From Microvirga roseola (GTDB lineage Bacteria > Pseudomonadota > Alphaproteobacteria > Rhizobiales > Beijerinckiaceae), in contig NZ_JAJATX010000019.1 in NCBI RefSeq assembly GCF_020866965.1, positions 1 to 64,000 on the forward strand: DNA of 64,000 nt. Direction: 5' to 3'. The notes under the pieces were generated by a model. The model was given only the letters and a program-made list of their open reading frames with translations, searched no databases and was not told the origin of the DNA. The translations under genes and the position numbers were made by a program. Numbering within the stretch: the first letter of the stretch is position 1; each line of letters begins with the position of its first letter. Positions 16,946-26,095 of the stretch are shown one piece after another.

Positions 16946-18931
16946 TTAGAGCACCCAGTCCCAATCGTTGGTGAAGTGATCCATCGGCTTCGCTGTCTTG
17001 TCCTCACGGACATTATAGACAGCAGCCTTGGACACGTCCCACCCGATATTCTTCGGGTTACCCGGATTGGTGTAGGTCGTGTTCAGATACTTGACGTCCG
17101 AACCGCTGATGTTGAACTGCAGCCCGTTCGACGACGGCTTGCCGCGCCCCTGATCGATGTTGAAGCTGTCGAAGGAGCGGACGTCATCGAAGGTGACATT
17201 GTTCGTGTAGGCCGAAAAGGCCCCATTCCCCTGATGGATGGCGTCGACATTGAGGACCTTGCCACCCGTGGAGCCATGCTCGAACATGACGCCGACACCG
17301 GTGACCGAGTTGTTACCGTCGATGACGCCGTCCTGAATCGTCACGTTCGTCGAGGAGAAGACCGACACGTTGTCCTCGACCCAGGAGTTCTTGGGGTCGT
17401 TGTAGACGTAGAAGTTCTTCAGCACCGAATTGCCGGATTTGTCGAACTGCACGAACTGCCCACGAGGCATCGGACCATGGAAGTTGTAGCCGTCGACATT
17501 GGTGATGGTCGCGTTCGGGGAGCTCACCAGATAGATGCCGGAGGAGCCCTCGCGGACGGTGACGTGATCGACCTTCAGTCCTGAGGAGTTGAGCACATAG
17601 ATATTGCGGATATCCGTGCTCGTTTCCGGAGCAAGTCCCTTCGGCGGATCGGAATTGATGATCTCGCTGTTCAGGATCTGCACGCCCTTCGCACCGGAGA
17701 CGCTGATGCCATCGCCTGTCTTGTGGTGAATGCGGCAGTTCTTAAGAACAACGTTATCATGGGTGATTGAGACCGCATCGCCGTTTTCCACCCAGATGTC
17801 GAGATTCTCGAACACCTGGCCGGCATGGGTCGACTTGATCGGGGACGTAACCTTCGTCAGCTTGATCCCATTGCCGTTGTCGGGAGACGGCGTCGGGCTG
17901 GGAGCAGGTGTCGGCGCAGGCGTGGGGGCCGGCGTCGGAGCCGGGCTCGCCGAGCCGGATACGGCGGTTGCATCCGAAACGCTGAAGCTCTTTGCCTGGG
18001 TCGAGTTCACATAGAGGCTGCTGCCCGATACGGCCTTACCGTTGTAGGTCGCGCTCTCCACGTAAACGTTGCGGTCGGTATCAGCCGTGCCGCCATAGAG
18101 ATCGTTCAGCAGCTTTACCGAAACGTTGTGATTGCCGGCAGGCCAGTCACCCTTGACTTCGAGAGTGTCCATCTGGCCGCTTCCGTGCAGCGCCTTTGCG
18201 GTGAAGGTGCCGCCGACCTGCTTGCCGTCTACATAAACCGCATACTGGGCATCGCCCTGATAAGCGTCCTGCGTGACCTTGAGCGTCAGGGTATCGGATC
18301 CGCTGCCGACCTTGGTCACCTGGCCCGTGGAAGGCGCCGTCGGGGTGGGAGTGGGAGCCGAAACCGTTGCGTCGAATACGTTGAAGTCCGTCGCCTTCAG
18401 GGCAAGATCGGAGTCGAGTTCGGCGAACTTCACCATCGCGCCGGCGCCATTGCCGTCCACGTCGTAGAAGACTTCGCCCGTCCCCTGGTTGTAGATGATG
18501 AAGTCGTCGGCGTCGGCCGCCTTGTCACCAATCCTGAAGTTGGCTTCCTTCAGGGCGCCATTCGCCTTCAGAGCCTTGAACGTCGTGCCGCCATTCAACC
18601 AGACGCCGTCGACGCCAGCCTCAAAGTCGACAATGGTATCGACGTTGCGGTCCTGGTCGAGTGCCGTATCCAGGATGAAGCGGTCAGCGCCCGCGCCGCC
18701 GATCAGGACATCGTTGCCCTCCTGGCCGTTGATCCAGTCCGCGCCCACGCCGCCGCTGAGAACGTCGTCGCCCTCGCCGCCGCTCAAGCTGTCGCTACCG
18801 TTTCCGCCACGAAGCACGTCATTGCCGCCGAGACCTTGTAGAATGTCGTCGCCGCCTAGACCCGTGAGAATGTCGGAAGAGGTTGTGCCCCGAAGCGTGT
18901 TGTTCGCCGATGTGCCTTGAAGTCTGGCCAT
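16946..18931 (-). CDS. Secreted RTX / CBM60-like / beta-helix protein
   Basis: A 661-aa protein with three parts. Residues 15-90 hold about eight RTX nonapeptides (GLGGDDILQ, GGEGDDVLS, GGAGADRF type) that bind calcium, followed to about 200 by the serralysin-like segment DTIVDFEAGVDGVWLNGG. Residues 204-325 resemble the calcium-dependent xylan-binding CBM60 module (SGSDTLTLKVTQDAYQGDAQ, YAVYVDGKQVGG, GDWPAGNHNVSVKLLND). After a Pro/Thr linker (326-350), residues 355-640 form a right-handed parallel beta-helix. No Sec signal is seen, so type I secretion is likely. RTX at the N-terminus is unusual, because secretion signals normally follow the repeats at the C-terminus. The helix is homologous to the protein at 26096-27172. 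The architecture recalls AlgE-type epimerases or lyases; activity is inferred only. Confidence 0.85.
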   Translation of the reverse strand: MARLQGTSANNTLRGTTSSDILTGLGGDDILQGLGGNDVLRGGNGSDSLSGGEGDDVLSGGVGADWINGQEGNDVLIGGAGADRFILDTALDQDRNVDTIVDFEAGVDGVWLNGGTTFKALKANGALKEANFRIGDKAADADDFIIYNQGTGEVFYDVDGNGAGAMVKFAELDSDLALKATDFNVFDATVSAPTPTPTAPSTGQVTKVGSGSDTLTLKVTQDAYQGDAQYAVYVDGKQVGGTFTAKALHGSGQMDTLEVKGDWPAGNHNVSVKLLNDLYGGTADTDRNVYVESATYNGKAVSGSSLYVNSTQAKSFSVSDATAVSGSASPAPTPAPTPAPTPAPSPTPSPDNGNGIKLTKVTSPIKSTHAGQVFENLDIWVENGDAVSITHDNVVLKNCRIHHKTGDGISVSGAKGVQILNSEIINSDPPKGLAPETSTDIRNIYVLNSSGLKVDHVTVREGSSGIYLVSSPNATITNVDGYNFHGPMPRGQFVQFDKSGNSVLKNFYVYNDPKNSWVEDNVSVFSSTNVTIQDGVIDGNNSVTGVGVMFEHGSTGGKVLNVDAIHQGNGAFSAYTNNVTFDDVRSFDSFNIDQGRGKPSSNGLQFNISGSDVKYLNTTYTNPGNPKNIGWDVSKAAVYNVREDKTAKPMDHFTNDWDWVL

Positions 18932-19615
18932 AAGTCTTTTTTCCTATTATTTGGTTGAACGAGCGGATCTGCCCTAAGGGAGGGCAGGTGCGGAATGTCC
19001 GATGGAGTCACCGGATCAGGGAGGGAAGAACGACAGTATTGCCGCTTGAGAGAGCAGAGATGCTTTCGGAAAGCCGAGCAGCACCCTGCAACTGGCGTCA
19101 GCGTCTAGGTAGAGCTGTCAACGCAGAATGGTCGCGCAAATATAAAAAACGCGGCGCATATATTGGCGACGGAAAATGATTGGCAGAAAGTGCCATTTGC
19201 ATGCCCCTATTCTCTCGTGCCGCCTTCTAAGCTTGGCGGCTTACCCTCTGTCAATTGGAGGCCGAATAAGGCGAAATGAAGACGTCATTCAATGCTTATC
19301 TGACTTTCTATACTGAAGACTATATTCATATAGCCTTCTAATTCTTTTATATGAAAGTAATCAGAAGCCGTCCCGGTGAAGTAATCACGCTCTACTCTGC
19401 CGATATAGGAGCAACGGAAATAATCTAGCCTCCCGCACGCGAAGATTCGTTACATGGTATCTAAGAATCGCGTCCGATCACCGGGTACCGGCGGCTCAGG
19501 CATTCTGGCTGGCTGCAGGTCGAACTTGAAAATACAATGCTCTCGCGGCAAATCCGAGCATGCCGTCTAAGCTTTACTAGAGACCACATCCTCCCCTCGC
19601 GGGCCTGACACCGGC
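18932..19615. other. Long intergenic region upstream of RTX beta-helix gene
   Basis: About 680 bases, AT-rich at 19290-19420, without convincing genes. It should contain the promoter of the leftward RTX gene. A 74-codon plus-strand frame at 18955 lacks any recognisable features and is not called. Confidence 0.5.
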
Positions 19616-19852
19616 TCAGTTCCGACGATAGCGGTCGAGTTTCAGAAGAGCAGTCCCTTCCGCTTCCTCCGGTGCGTTGCCGATGGCAGGGCGCGAGGAC
19701 TTCGCTGATCTGAGACAGAGCACGATTCCCGTTGACACGAGGCTTGCGATGACAGGAGCTCCGATGACGCCCAAGACGGAGCCGTAGGGCCAGAGAACGG
19801 CGAACGAGACCAATCCTGACAGGACCGCCGAGACGATGAGGATGAAAAACAT
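19616..19852 (-). CDS. Small two-helix membrane protein
   Basis: A 78-aa protein with two hydrophobic stretches: MFFILIVSAVLSGLVSFAVL followed by PYGSVLGVIGAPVIASLV and GIVLCL. A polar tail (SAKSSRPAIGNAPEEAEG) follows. I do not recognise a family. The frame is open to 19930, but the ATG at 19852 begins right at the first membrane segment. It lies in the polysaccharide locus, divergent from the polymerase gene. A real gene is likely from its coherent membrane topology, but not certain. Confidence 0.6.
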   Translation of the reverse strand: MFFILIVSAVLSGLVSFAVLWPYGSVLGVIGAPVIASLVSTGIVLCLRSAKSSRPAIGNAPEEAEGTALLKLDRYRRN

Positions 19853-20218
19853 TGTAGTCTCAATCGCAAGATCAGCATGACTATGAGCCTTAAGAGGTAC
19901 CACTCTTTGCCTCTGGACACTACCCGGCAATCTCGTCGCCTCCCTTCTTCTGCCAGAGCAGGCAGGTTTTGGGTCGAGGACAATAATCCTGGAACATCAG
20001 GCGCAGCACCATACATCGATCCCGATACCTTGCCGCCCTACCACGAAAGAACTCGATCTATCCCTTGAGAGCACTGCCACGAAGGCAGGCTCGGCCCTAG
20101 TGTTATTCCGGTCGAGGCGTGAGAAGGCGAGCGCTGGTGCAGGTCTGTCGGCTGGCTTCGGGATCAGCTGTCAGTGGCCTGCCCCTCGCCCGTGTTCGTT
20201 TGTGAGAGATGGAGCAGC

Positions 20219-21553
20219 ATGGCTTCGGGCAGAGCAGAGTTTCTCTCACAATATCCGCTCCGCAGATTCCCGGCAGGATACTCTCTCGCACTTCCCCGCC
20301 AGGCGGCACGTGCGCGTGCGCTGCAGAAGGATCTCCTGGATTACACGCTGTTTCTGCCCTGGATCTGGCTGATCGGCGGCCTTGGAATATCCTTGAGGAT
20401 CGGCGGTGCAGCCCTCGTCTTCGCGATCCTCTTTCTTTTCATTGCCTATGCGGTCCTGCGCCGCTCCTCTCCGCCGAAACTGCTGACTGCCTTCGTGATC
20501 GCCAGCGTCATAGCCGCAGTGCTCTCACATTACCGTCTGTTCCCATCGTCATGGCAGGTGCACTTCAGGGACGCAGCCATTGCCCGCCAGCTGGCGCCGG
20601 TCATTTGCTTTTACGTCGTCGCCTGGGCATCAAAGGCATATTTCGAAAGGCGACTGCCCTTCGGAGACGCATTCGCCGGCGGCGGCCCCATTATCTTTTT
20701 AAGTCTCGTCGTCGCTCCGATCATCATGTTCCAGCAGGGCTTTCGGTACGAAGAAGAGAGCATGGTGAAATCCGTCTTCACCATGTACGGATCGTTCACT
20801 AACAACATCATCCTGGCCATGTTCTTCATCACTGCGTACATCTTCGCAGGATCAGGTTCGCGCCAGAAGTTCGGAATCCTCATCGTGCTGATAATGGCCG
20901 CTGCAACATCCTTGGTCCAGTTCTGGGTCATCACGCTGGGCCTTATTGCACTGATGTTGGGGATGCCGGCCAGGCTTACGGCTTTGGGACTGACCCTGGG
21001 CCTGATCGTCCTTTACATCATCGGCCTGTTCTTTCTGCCACAGTTGCTGCTCGCCGCGCCGAATTCCGGGATCAGGCTGGTCTTCATTGTCGACACCTAC
21101 AAATCCTTCATCGACACGATGGGCCTTGGAATCGGCTATGGAACCGAGTCCGTCAGGTGGGTCTATTACTTCCCCGACAGGCCAGTCTTCACGTTTCTCC
21201 CCAACCCGGCGAGCATGACGCCGGGCCAGATGCTCGAAGCCCTTTCGACCGGCGTCCACAACTCCTTCTTCCAGGCGCTGCTGAGAACAGGCCTCGTGGG
21301 GTTCCTTCTGCTGGCGGCGGCATTCTGCGCCGTGTTTCCTCCGCGGAACGTGCCCCGCAAGCTGCGCAATCACGCGGCCGCTCTCTTCGGCATCATGTTC
21401 GTCTCGAGCTTCGTGAACCCGGCCTTGGAAAGCCCGATCCAGGGAATGGGGGCAGGCTTTCTGTACGGATACCTGGTCGCCCTGCGATCTTTCGCAAACT
21501 CCCGGGCCATGAAGTCTCCAGAACCGGCGTCTCTGCGAGCCCAGACCACATGA
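20219..21553 (+). CDS. Wzy/O-antigen ligase-like polysaccharide polymerase
   Basis: A 444-aa polytopic inner-membrane protein with about ten hydrophobic segments. The diagnostic part is a long periplasmic loop rich in YF and P (VYYFPDRPVFTFLPNP) followed by the Wzy_C-like motif STGVHNSFFQALLRTG with a conserved His, then LVGFLLL. Such proteins polymerise undecaprenyl-linked repeat units in the Wzx/Wzy pathway. The frame opens at a GTG (20174), but the ATG at 20219 has GGAG four bases upstream. It is followed by exoF on the same strand after 181 bases. No flippase (Wzx) gene is found in the window. Confidence 0.78.
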   Translation: MASGRAEFLSQYPLRRFPAGYSLALPRQAARARALQKDLLDYTLFLPWIWLIGGLGISLRIGGAALVFAILFLFIAYAVLRRSSPPKLLTAFVIASVIAAVLSHYRLFPSSWQVHFRDAAIARQLAPVICFYVVAWASKAYFERRLPFGDAFAGGGPIIFLSLVVAPIIMFQQGFRYEEESMVKSVFTMYGSFTNNIILAMFFITAYIFAGSGSRQKFGILIVLIMAAATSLVQFWVITLGLIALMLGMPARLTALGLTLGLIVLYIIGLFFLPQLLLAAPNSGIRLVFIVDTYKSFIDTMGLGIGYGTESVRWVYYFPDRPVFTFLPNPASMTPGQMLEALSTGVHNSFFQALLRTGLVGFLLLAAAFCAVFPPRNVPRKLRNHAAALFGIMFVSSFVNPALESPIQGMGAGFLYGYLVALRSFANSRAMKSPEPASLRAQTT

Positions 21554-21734
21554 CAAGGTATCCGGCGCTCTCCATTCAGCCCGACCGGGAGGGCTACCTC
21601 GAAAGAGGTCCTGTCTCGAACCCGACAATCCTTTGCACCCAGAGAGTTGTTGCTAACATCATGTCGGGTCGTGAGTTGATCGATCCCACAGCCCGGCGCG
21701 GCACATTTTTCAGCAGGCAAAGAGGACATCGCGA

Positions 21735-22967
21735 ATGGCATTTCTGATGAGGCGTCGGCGCTCCCTGACACTCGGACTGCACCTCCCTCTCGCTCTGCTC
21801 CTGGCCTCCACTGCAGCTCGCGCCGAGTACAGGATACAGCCTGGCGACATTCTCGAGATTACCGTCACGGGCGTGCCGGAGCTCAAGCAGCGCAGCCCTG
21901 TCGGGATTGAAGGAGATGTGTCCGTCGCCCTGGCTGGACAGGTCAAGGTCCGGGGTCTGACGATTGCGGAGGCTCGCGCGAAGATCGTCGAGGATCTGTC
22001 GAACAAGGTCTACCAGCAACGAGCGGCCGACGGCCGGGAGATCGCCCAGTTGATCATGCCCGATGCGGTCCTGGTGAACGTGGTCGAGTTCCGCCCAGTC
22101 TACCTGAACGGCGATGTCGCCAAGCCCGGCGAGCAGATCTTTCGTCCCGGCATGACCATCCGCCATGCCATTGCAGTTGCCGGAGGATATGACGCCCTGC
22201 AGTTCCGCGGCGACAATCTTCTCTACGAGCGTCTCGATCTGCGCGCCGAATACGACTCGCTCTGGACGGAGCTTGCGCGGGAGCAGGCCAGGATCTGGCG
22301 GATCCGCACGGAGCTTGGCTACGGCGATGCAGTCAAGCCCGACCGGAGGAAGATCCCTCTTTCCCAGGAGGTCATCGAGCACCTGATCAGGACGGAGGAG
22401 GATCACCTCAAGGCGCGCACCGAAGAGCTCCGGAAGGAGCAGGAGCATTACCGCAACAGCATCGAAAGCGCCAACAGCCAGCTCAAGGTTCTCGCCGAGA
22501 AGAAGAAGCAGGACGAGGAAGCCGTTCAAGCGGACGTGGCGGAGTTCGACAAGGTGCGGGAGCTGTTCCAGAAGGGCATTACGGCGACGACACGCCTTTC
22601 CGAGGCAAGGCGCTCCGTGGTCATGTCGTCGACGCACCTTCTGCAGACCGTGGTGGAAATCACGAATATCGAGCGTCAGAGAGAAGAATTTGGAAGGCTC
22701 CTGGAGCGCGCCGAAAGCCAGAGCCGCATAGAGGCGCTCAAGGAGCTGCAGGAAGCAAACCTTCGTCTCGAGCAGGTCAGCGCCAAGCTGCAAGGCGCAA
22801 GCGAGAAGCTGCGCATCCGCAGCGGTGAGCCGGAGATCTGGCTTTATCGCGCAGGCGAGAAGGGCACCGAGCAGCTTCCGGCCAATGAGGATATGGAGCT
22901 GATGCCCGGCGACGTCGTGAGCATCACCCTTCGGACGGAAGGGCTAAAAGAGGCGCAGACGAGATAA
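21735..22967 (+). CDS. Polysaccharide export protein, ExoF-like
   Basis: A 410-aa exported protein. A signal peptide (MRRRRSLTLGLHLPLALLLA, cut after ARA, about residue 30) leads into a Poly_export domain (YRIQPGDILEITVTGVPEL) and an SLBB-type domain (VYLNGDVAKPGEQIFRPGM). Residues 200-355 are a long Glu/Arg/Gln-rich coiled coil, and the C-terminus repeats a LMPGDVVSITLR strand. This matches ExoF of Sinorhizobium rather than the shorter Wza. It would span the periplasm in the export complex with the ExoP-like protein encoded convergently downstream. Confidence 0.87.
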   Translation: MAFLMRRRRSLTLGLHLPLALLLASTAARAEYRIQPGDILEITVTGVPELKQRSPVGIEGDVSVALAGQVKVRGLTIAEARAKIVEDLSNKVYQQRAADGREIAQLIMPDAVLVNVVEFRPVYLNGDVAKPGEQIFRPGMTIRHAIAVAGGYDALQFRGDNLLYERLDLRAEYDSLWTELAREQARIWRIRTELGYGDAVKPDRRKIPLSQEVIEHLIRTEEDHLKARTEELRKEQEHYRNSIESANSQLKVLAEKKKQDEEAVQADVAEFDKVRELFQKGITATTRLSEARRSVVMSSTHLLQTVVEITNIERQREEFGRLLERAESQSRIEALKELQEANLRLEQVSAKLQGASEKLRIRSGEPEIWLYRAGEKGTEQLPANEDMELMPGDVVSITLRTEGLKEAQTR

Positions 22968-23001
22968 TCGCTCGAAACCCGATCTGAGGGCCTAGGTCTG
23001 C

Positions 23002-23038
23002 TGAGAGACGGCTCACAATTCGGTCGAGCCGTCTCTCA
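23002..23038. terminator. Perfect 13-bp stem-loop between convergent exoF- and exoP-like genes
   Basis: Arms TGAGAGACGGCTC and GAGCCGTCTCTCA with an 11-base loop, 34 bases past the exoF-like stop. No T-run. Confidence 0.68.
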
Positions 23039-23125
23039 TGTCACGCACGCCATTGGGGTAAGACACGCAAAGTCCGCCGCGCTGGCAGGACTCAGGCTGC
23101 GACGGAGCTGTCGCGCCCTGCCCCT

Positions 23126-24826
23126 TTAGCCGCCCACCTTGTTCATGACGATGGAGATCTTCTCGCGGGGGAGAAAGCGCATCGCGGTCTGCAGAATATC
23201 CGGCGTCGTGCGCTGGGATTCCGTGACCAGGATTAGGTCGTCGAGGAGCGAGCCGCTGGCTGCAGCATCCGCTGTTTCCTGGGCGGCATGGAAGTCCACG
23301 ATGATCCAGACATACTCCGATCTCATCCGGAGAAGGGTCGCCATGATCGACTGGGAGGCAATCAGGTCATCCTCGGGAGCCTTTCCACGGAAGACGAGCA
23401 CGTCGAGGTTGTCCGACTTCAGGCTACGAGGGAAGAAATGGGTGGAGAAACTCGGACCGGACTTCATTTTGGCGCCGGATCCACCCGCATCACGCTGGCG
23501 CCAGTTCGCGTCGACGAGCAGCGTCTTCTGCCCGCTCTGCGCAACGACCCGCGCCAGATGCGCGGCAAAGGACGATGCGCCATTTCCGTCCTGCAGAGCA
23601 GCAATGCCGACGGTCGAGCCGCTCGAGTCGATGCGCGAAGACTGGAGATAGACGGCAATGCGCGAGACGGCATCGATGATTGCCGGCGACGATTTGGAGT
23701 ATGCCTCCTGAAACTCGTCGGGAGTGGAGCCGAGCAGCTGCCAGGACCGACTTTTGACGAAAGGTATTCCGGCCAGGCAGTCATAGCCGGTCGCCTTGTG
23801 CAGTTCCGAGCAATCCCGCAAGGTGCGATCCGTCAGGTATCTGACGAGCGCATGCGCAAAGCCGAGCGCCGCCCCTCCGATTCCGCCTGCGGCAACCAGT
23901 AAGAGTGTGGGCGGCCAGCTCCGGTCGAGCGGAGCTTCGGCCGGCGAGATGATGCGAGCGCCCGGACTGGGCACATGCTGCACGGCCTCGGTATAGCGCT
24001 GCAGAAGATTGCCGTAGAGCGCACGGTAGGCCTCGGATGTGTTCTGCCACTCCCGGAACCTGTCGCGCGCCTGACCGCCCGCATTCAGGGCGCCGGCCCC
24101 GCCCTGGATCGGCTGATCGGCATTGAACGCCCTCTCACGAGACTCGTCGAGGCGCGTCCTGAGTTGCGCGACTGCCTCCCCCAGAGAACGCTGCTTCAGT
24201 TCTAGCCGGCTGCTGATATAGGCCTGCGCCACCGCATTCGCGATCAGCGCGGCTCGCTGAGGATCGCGGGATGTAAAGGCGATATCGAGCGCATTGGACA
24301 CGCCGACGCGGCTGACGGAAAGGGCCTCGCCGACACGCAATATGGTCGCATAGCGTTCGACATTCCTGATGTCGGCCGGTACTTCTTCCTGGGGCGATGA
24401 CAGGAAAGGAACAAGGTCTCTCAGGATGTCGCCCAGCCCTCGCGAGGTCTCCCCGAATTCCTCGTCCTCCGTCAGGTTGTTTTCATCGACCACGCGTCCG
24501 AGGACTTCCTTCGACTGCAGAACCTGGACTTGGCTGTCGGCGAAGGAGGCGTCCGCCTGAGCGGGACTGCTCACCGCGTCCGTGAAAGGCCGCACAGTGA
24601 GGTCCTCGAGAAGCAGGCTTGCATGCGCGGTATAGTATGGAGTTGACGCCACTCTCAGGCCAATTCCGAAGCACACGCCGATAAGCATCCAGACAGCGAT
24701 GAGCTTCCAGTTCCGCTTGAGGAAATTGAAGACCGCCTCGAGATTGATCGGGTCCTGCTCGCGCGAGCCGAATTGATCCCCTGTCAGCTCATATTGATTG
24801 GGCGCGATGGGTCCCTTGCGAAGCAT
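23126..24826 (-). CDS. ExoP/Wzc-like chain-length protein with degenerate tyrosine-kinase domain
   Basis: A 566-aa inner-membrane protein. The Wzz domain spans two membrane segments (near residue 45, LIAVWMLIGVCFGIGL, and near 300, TLLLVAAGGIGGAALGFAHAL) with a helical periplasmic loop between. The cytoplasmic part is built like a BY-kinase, with Walker A' (KTLLVDAN) and Walker B (VWIIVDFH), but Walker A reads LQDGNGASSFA near residue 408, with no GKS/T, and no Tyr-rich tail is present. It probably sets chain length or export without kinase activity. The ATG at 24826 has GAGGTG at 6-base spacing; in-frame upstream starts (24847, 24970) lack this. It lies convergent to the exoF-like gene and downstream of wecG. 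Confidence 0.86.
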   Translation of the reverse strand: MLRKGPIAPNQYELTGDQFGSREQDPINLEAVFNFLKRNWKLIAVWMLIGVCFGIGLRVASTPYYTAHASLLLEDLTVRPFTDAVSSPAQADASFADSQVQVLQSKEVLGRVVDENNLTEDEEFGETSRGLGDILRDLVPFLSSPQEEVPADIRNVERYATILRVGEALSVSRVGVSNALDIAFTSRDPQRAALIANAVAQAYISSRLELKQRSLGEAVAQLRTRLDESRERAFNADQPIQGGAGALNAGGQARDRFREWQNTSEAYRALYGNLLQRYTEAVQHVPSPGARIISPAEAPLDRSWPPTLLLVAAGGIGGAALGFAHALVRYLTDRTLRDCSELHKATGYDCLAGIPFVKSRSWQLLGSTPDEFQEAYSKSSPAIIDAVSRIAVYLQSSRIDSSGSTVGIAALQDGNGASSFAAHLARVVAQSGQKTLLVDANWRQRDAGGSGAKMKSGPSFSTHFFPRSLKSDNLDVLVFRGKAPEDDLIASQSIMATLLRMRSEYVWIIVDFHAAQETADAAASGSLLDDLILVTESQRTTPDILQTAMRFLPREKISIVMNKVGG

Positions 24827-25077
24827 CGTTGGCACCTCAAGATTCATGGCGAGACGAGCGCCGATGGAGCGCTCCCCCTGCTGGAGAAGCGATATGCGTT
24901 TGAAAGCGGCTCCTGCATCGGAGATCGACGATGCGTGTGCAGTCCCCGGCGTGCGGGCGTATCCGCACAAGGCAGGATCTGCTGCGCCTCCTCTCTAGAG
25001 AAGGCGTAATCAGGATGACCCGAGCGCCGTTTCCTCATCTCGGCATGTCCCGGTGGATTATTCATCGTCGTATCTCA

Positions 25078-25902
25078 TCATTGGTCGAGCTGGCCGGCGG
25101 ACTTGCTGATCCGGCCCGGCTTGCGCGCCCGCCCCTTCGACAGCATCATTTCCTGCAATGTTGCCCAGACAAAGATCGAGTTCGTCACGAGATACCGCCC
25201 CGCCAAGCGACGGGGATCCTGGGACAGCCGATAGAGCCACTCCAGACCGTTCCTCTGCATCCAGAGCGGAGCGCGCTTGATCGCTCCGGAATGGAAATCG
25301 AATGCCGCTCCGACGCCGATAATGACGGCATTGATGCGGCCGCGGTTGGCGTGCATCCAGATTTCCTGCTTAGGGCAACCGAGTCCGACCCAGACTATGC
25401 TGGCGCCGGAATCGTTGATCTGTTCGACTATCGCGGCATTCTCGTCCTCCGTGAGTTCCCGGAACGGAGGAGAAATGGCGCCTGCGATCTGCAATCCGGG
25501 GAAACGCGTCAGCAAGGCCTTCTCAAGCTGCTGGAGCGTGCTGAAGCTTCCGCCGTAAAGGAAGATCTTCTCTCCGGTCTCGGCAGCTCGCTGGCAGCAC
25601 TTCATCATCAGATCCGGCCCGTTGATGCGGTCCTGCGCAACATGCCCCTTCCTTCGGAGCGTCCATGCGACGGGCGCGCCATCCGGCGTCACCATGTCCG
25701 CGGCCTGCAGCCTGTGCCCATGCGCCTTGTCCTGCCGCGCCGTCACGATACTATGAACGCTGCAGACGCAGACAACTCTGCTCTCACGGTTGGCAGCCCA
25801 GCTGAAGATACGGTCGCCGGCCTCATCCCAGCTCATGGCATCGACACTCACGCCGAGCACACTCTCGACCGTTCGCCTTTCCAGCACCTGACCTGCTTCC
25901 AT
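25078..25902 (-). CDS. WecG/TagA/CpsF family glycosyltransferase
   Basis: A 274-aa GT26 enzyme, cytoplasmic or membrane-associated, adding a sugar (typically ManNAcA, ManNAc or a hexose) from a nucleotide donor to a lipid-linked acceptor. Family motifs are MVTPDGAPVAWTLRR with the conserved Asp, IFLYGG, IVWVGLGCPKQEIWM, and the C-terminal GAAFDFHSGAIKRAPLWMQ followed by GLEWLYRL. It is transcribed before the ExoP-like gene with a 251-base gap that may carry a second promoter. It is the only GT26 in the locus and is likely to add an early sugar after ExoY-like priming. Confidence 0.9.
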   Translation of the reverse strand: MEAGQVLERRTVESVLGVSVDAMSWDEAGDRIFSWAANRESRVVCVCSVHSIVTARQDKAHGHRLQAADMVTPDGAPVAWTLRRKGHVAQDRINGPDLMMKCCQRAAETGEKIFLYGGSFSTLQQLEKALLTRFPGLQIAGAISPPFRELTEDENAAIVEQINDSGASIVWVGLGCPKQEIWMHANRGRINAVIIGVGAAFDFHSGAIKRAPLWMQRNGLEWLYRLSQDPRRLAGRYLVTNSIFVWATLQEMMLSKGRARKPGRISKSAGQLDQ

Positions 25903-26006
25903 ATGACAATTTCTCTTCTGCCGTCGCGACAGCGGTTAGATATGGCGTGAAAAACTGCAGCCCACCCGAGTCTAGGAAAGCTCTCATCCAAGAGCCAGCA
26001 CTCGGA

Positions 26007-26046
26007 AGGGTTATACCGAAGGGGAGCGCTCCATCGGTATAACCCT
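26007..26046. terminator. Stem-loop between beta-helix gene and wecG
   Basis: Arms AGGGTTATACCGA / TCGGTATAACCCT (13 bp), enclosing the smaller palindrome GGAGCGCTCC. It lies 50 bases after the minus-strand beta-helix stop and 104 bases upstream of wecG. No T-run, so it may be a terminator or an operator. Confidence 0.6.
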
Positions 26047-26095
26047 GAAGAGGCTTCGGGGGCCGTTAGTCCGGCAGTTCTGGTTCCAGTGCCGA

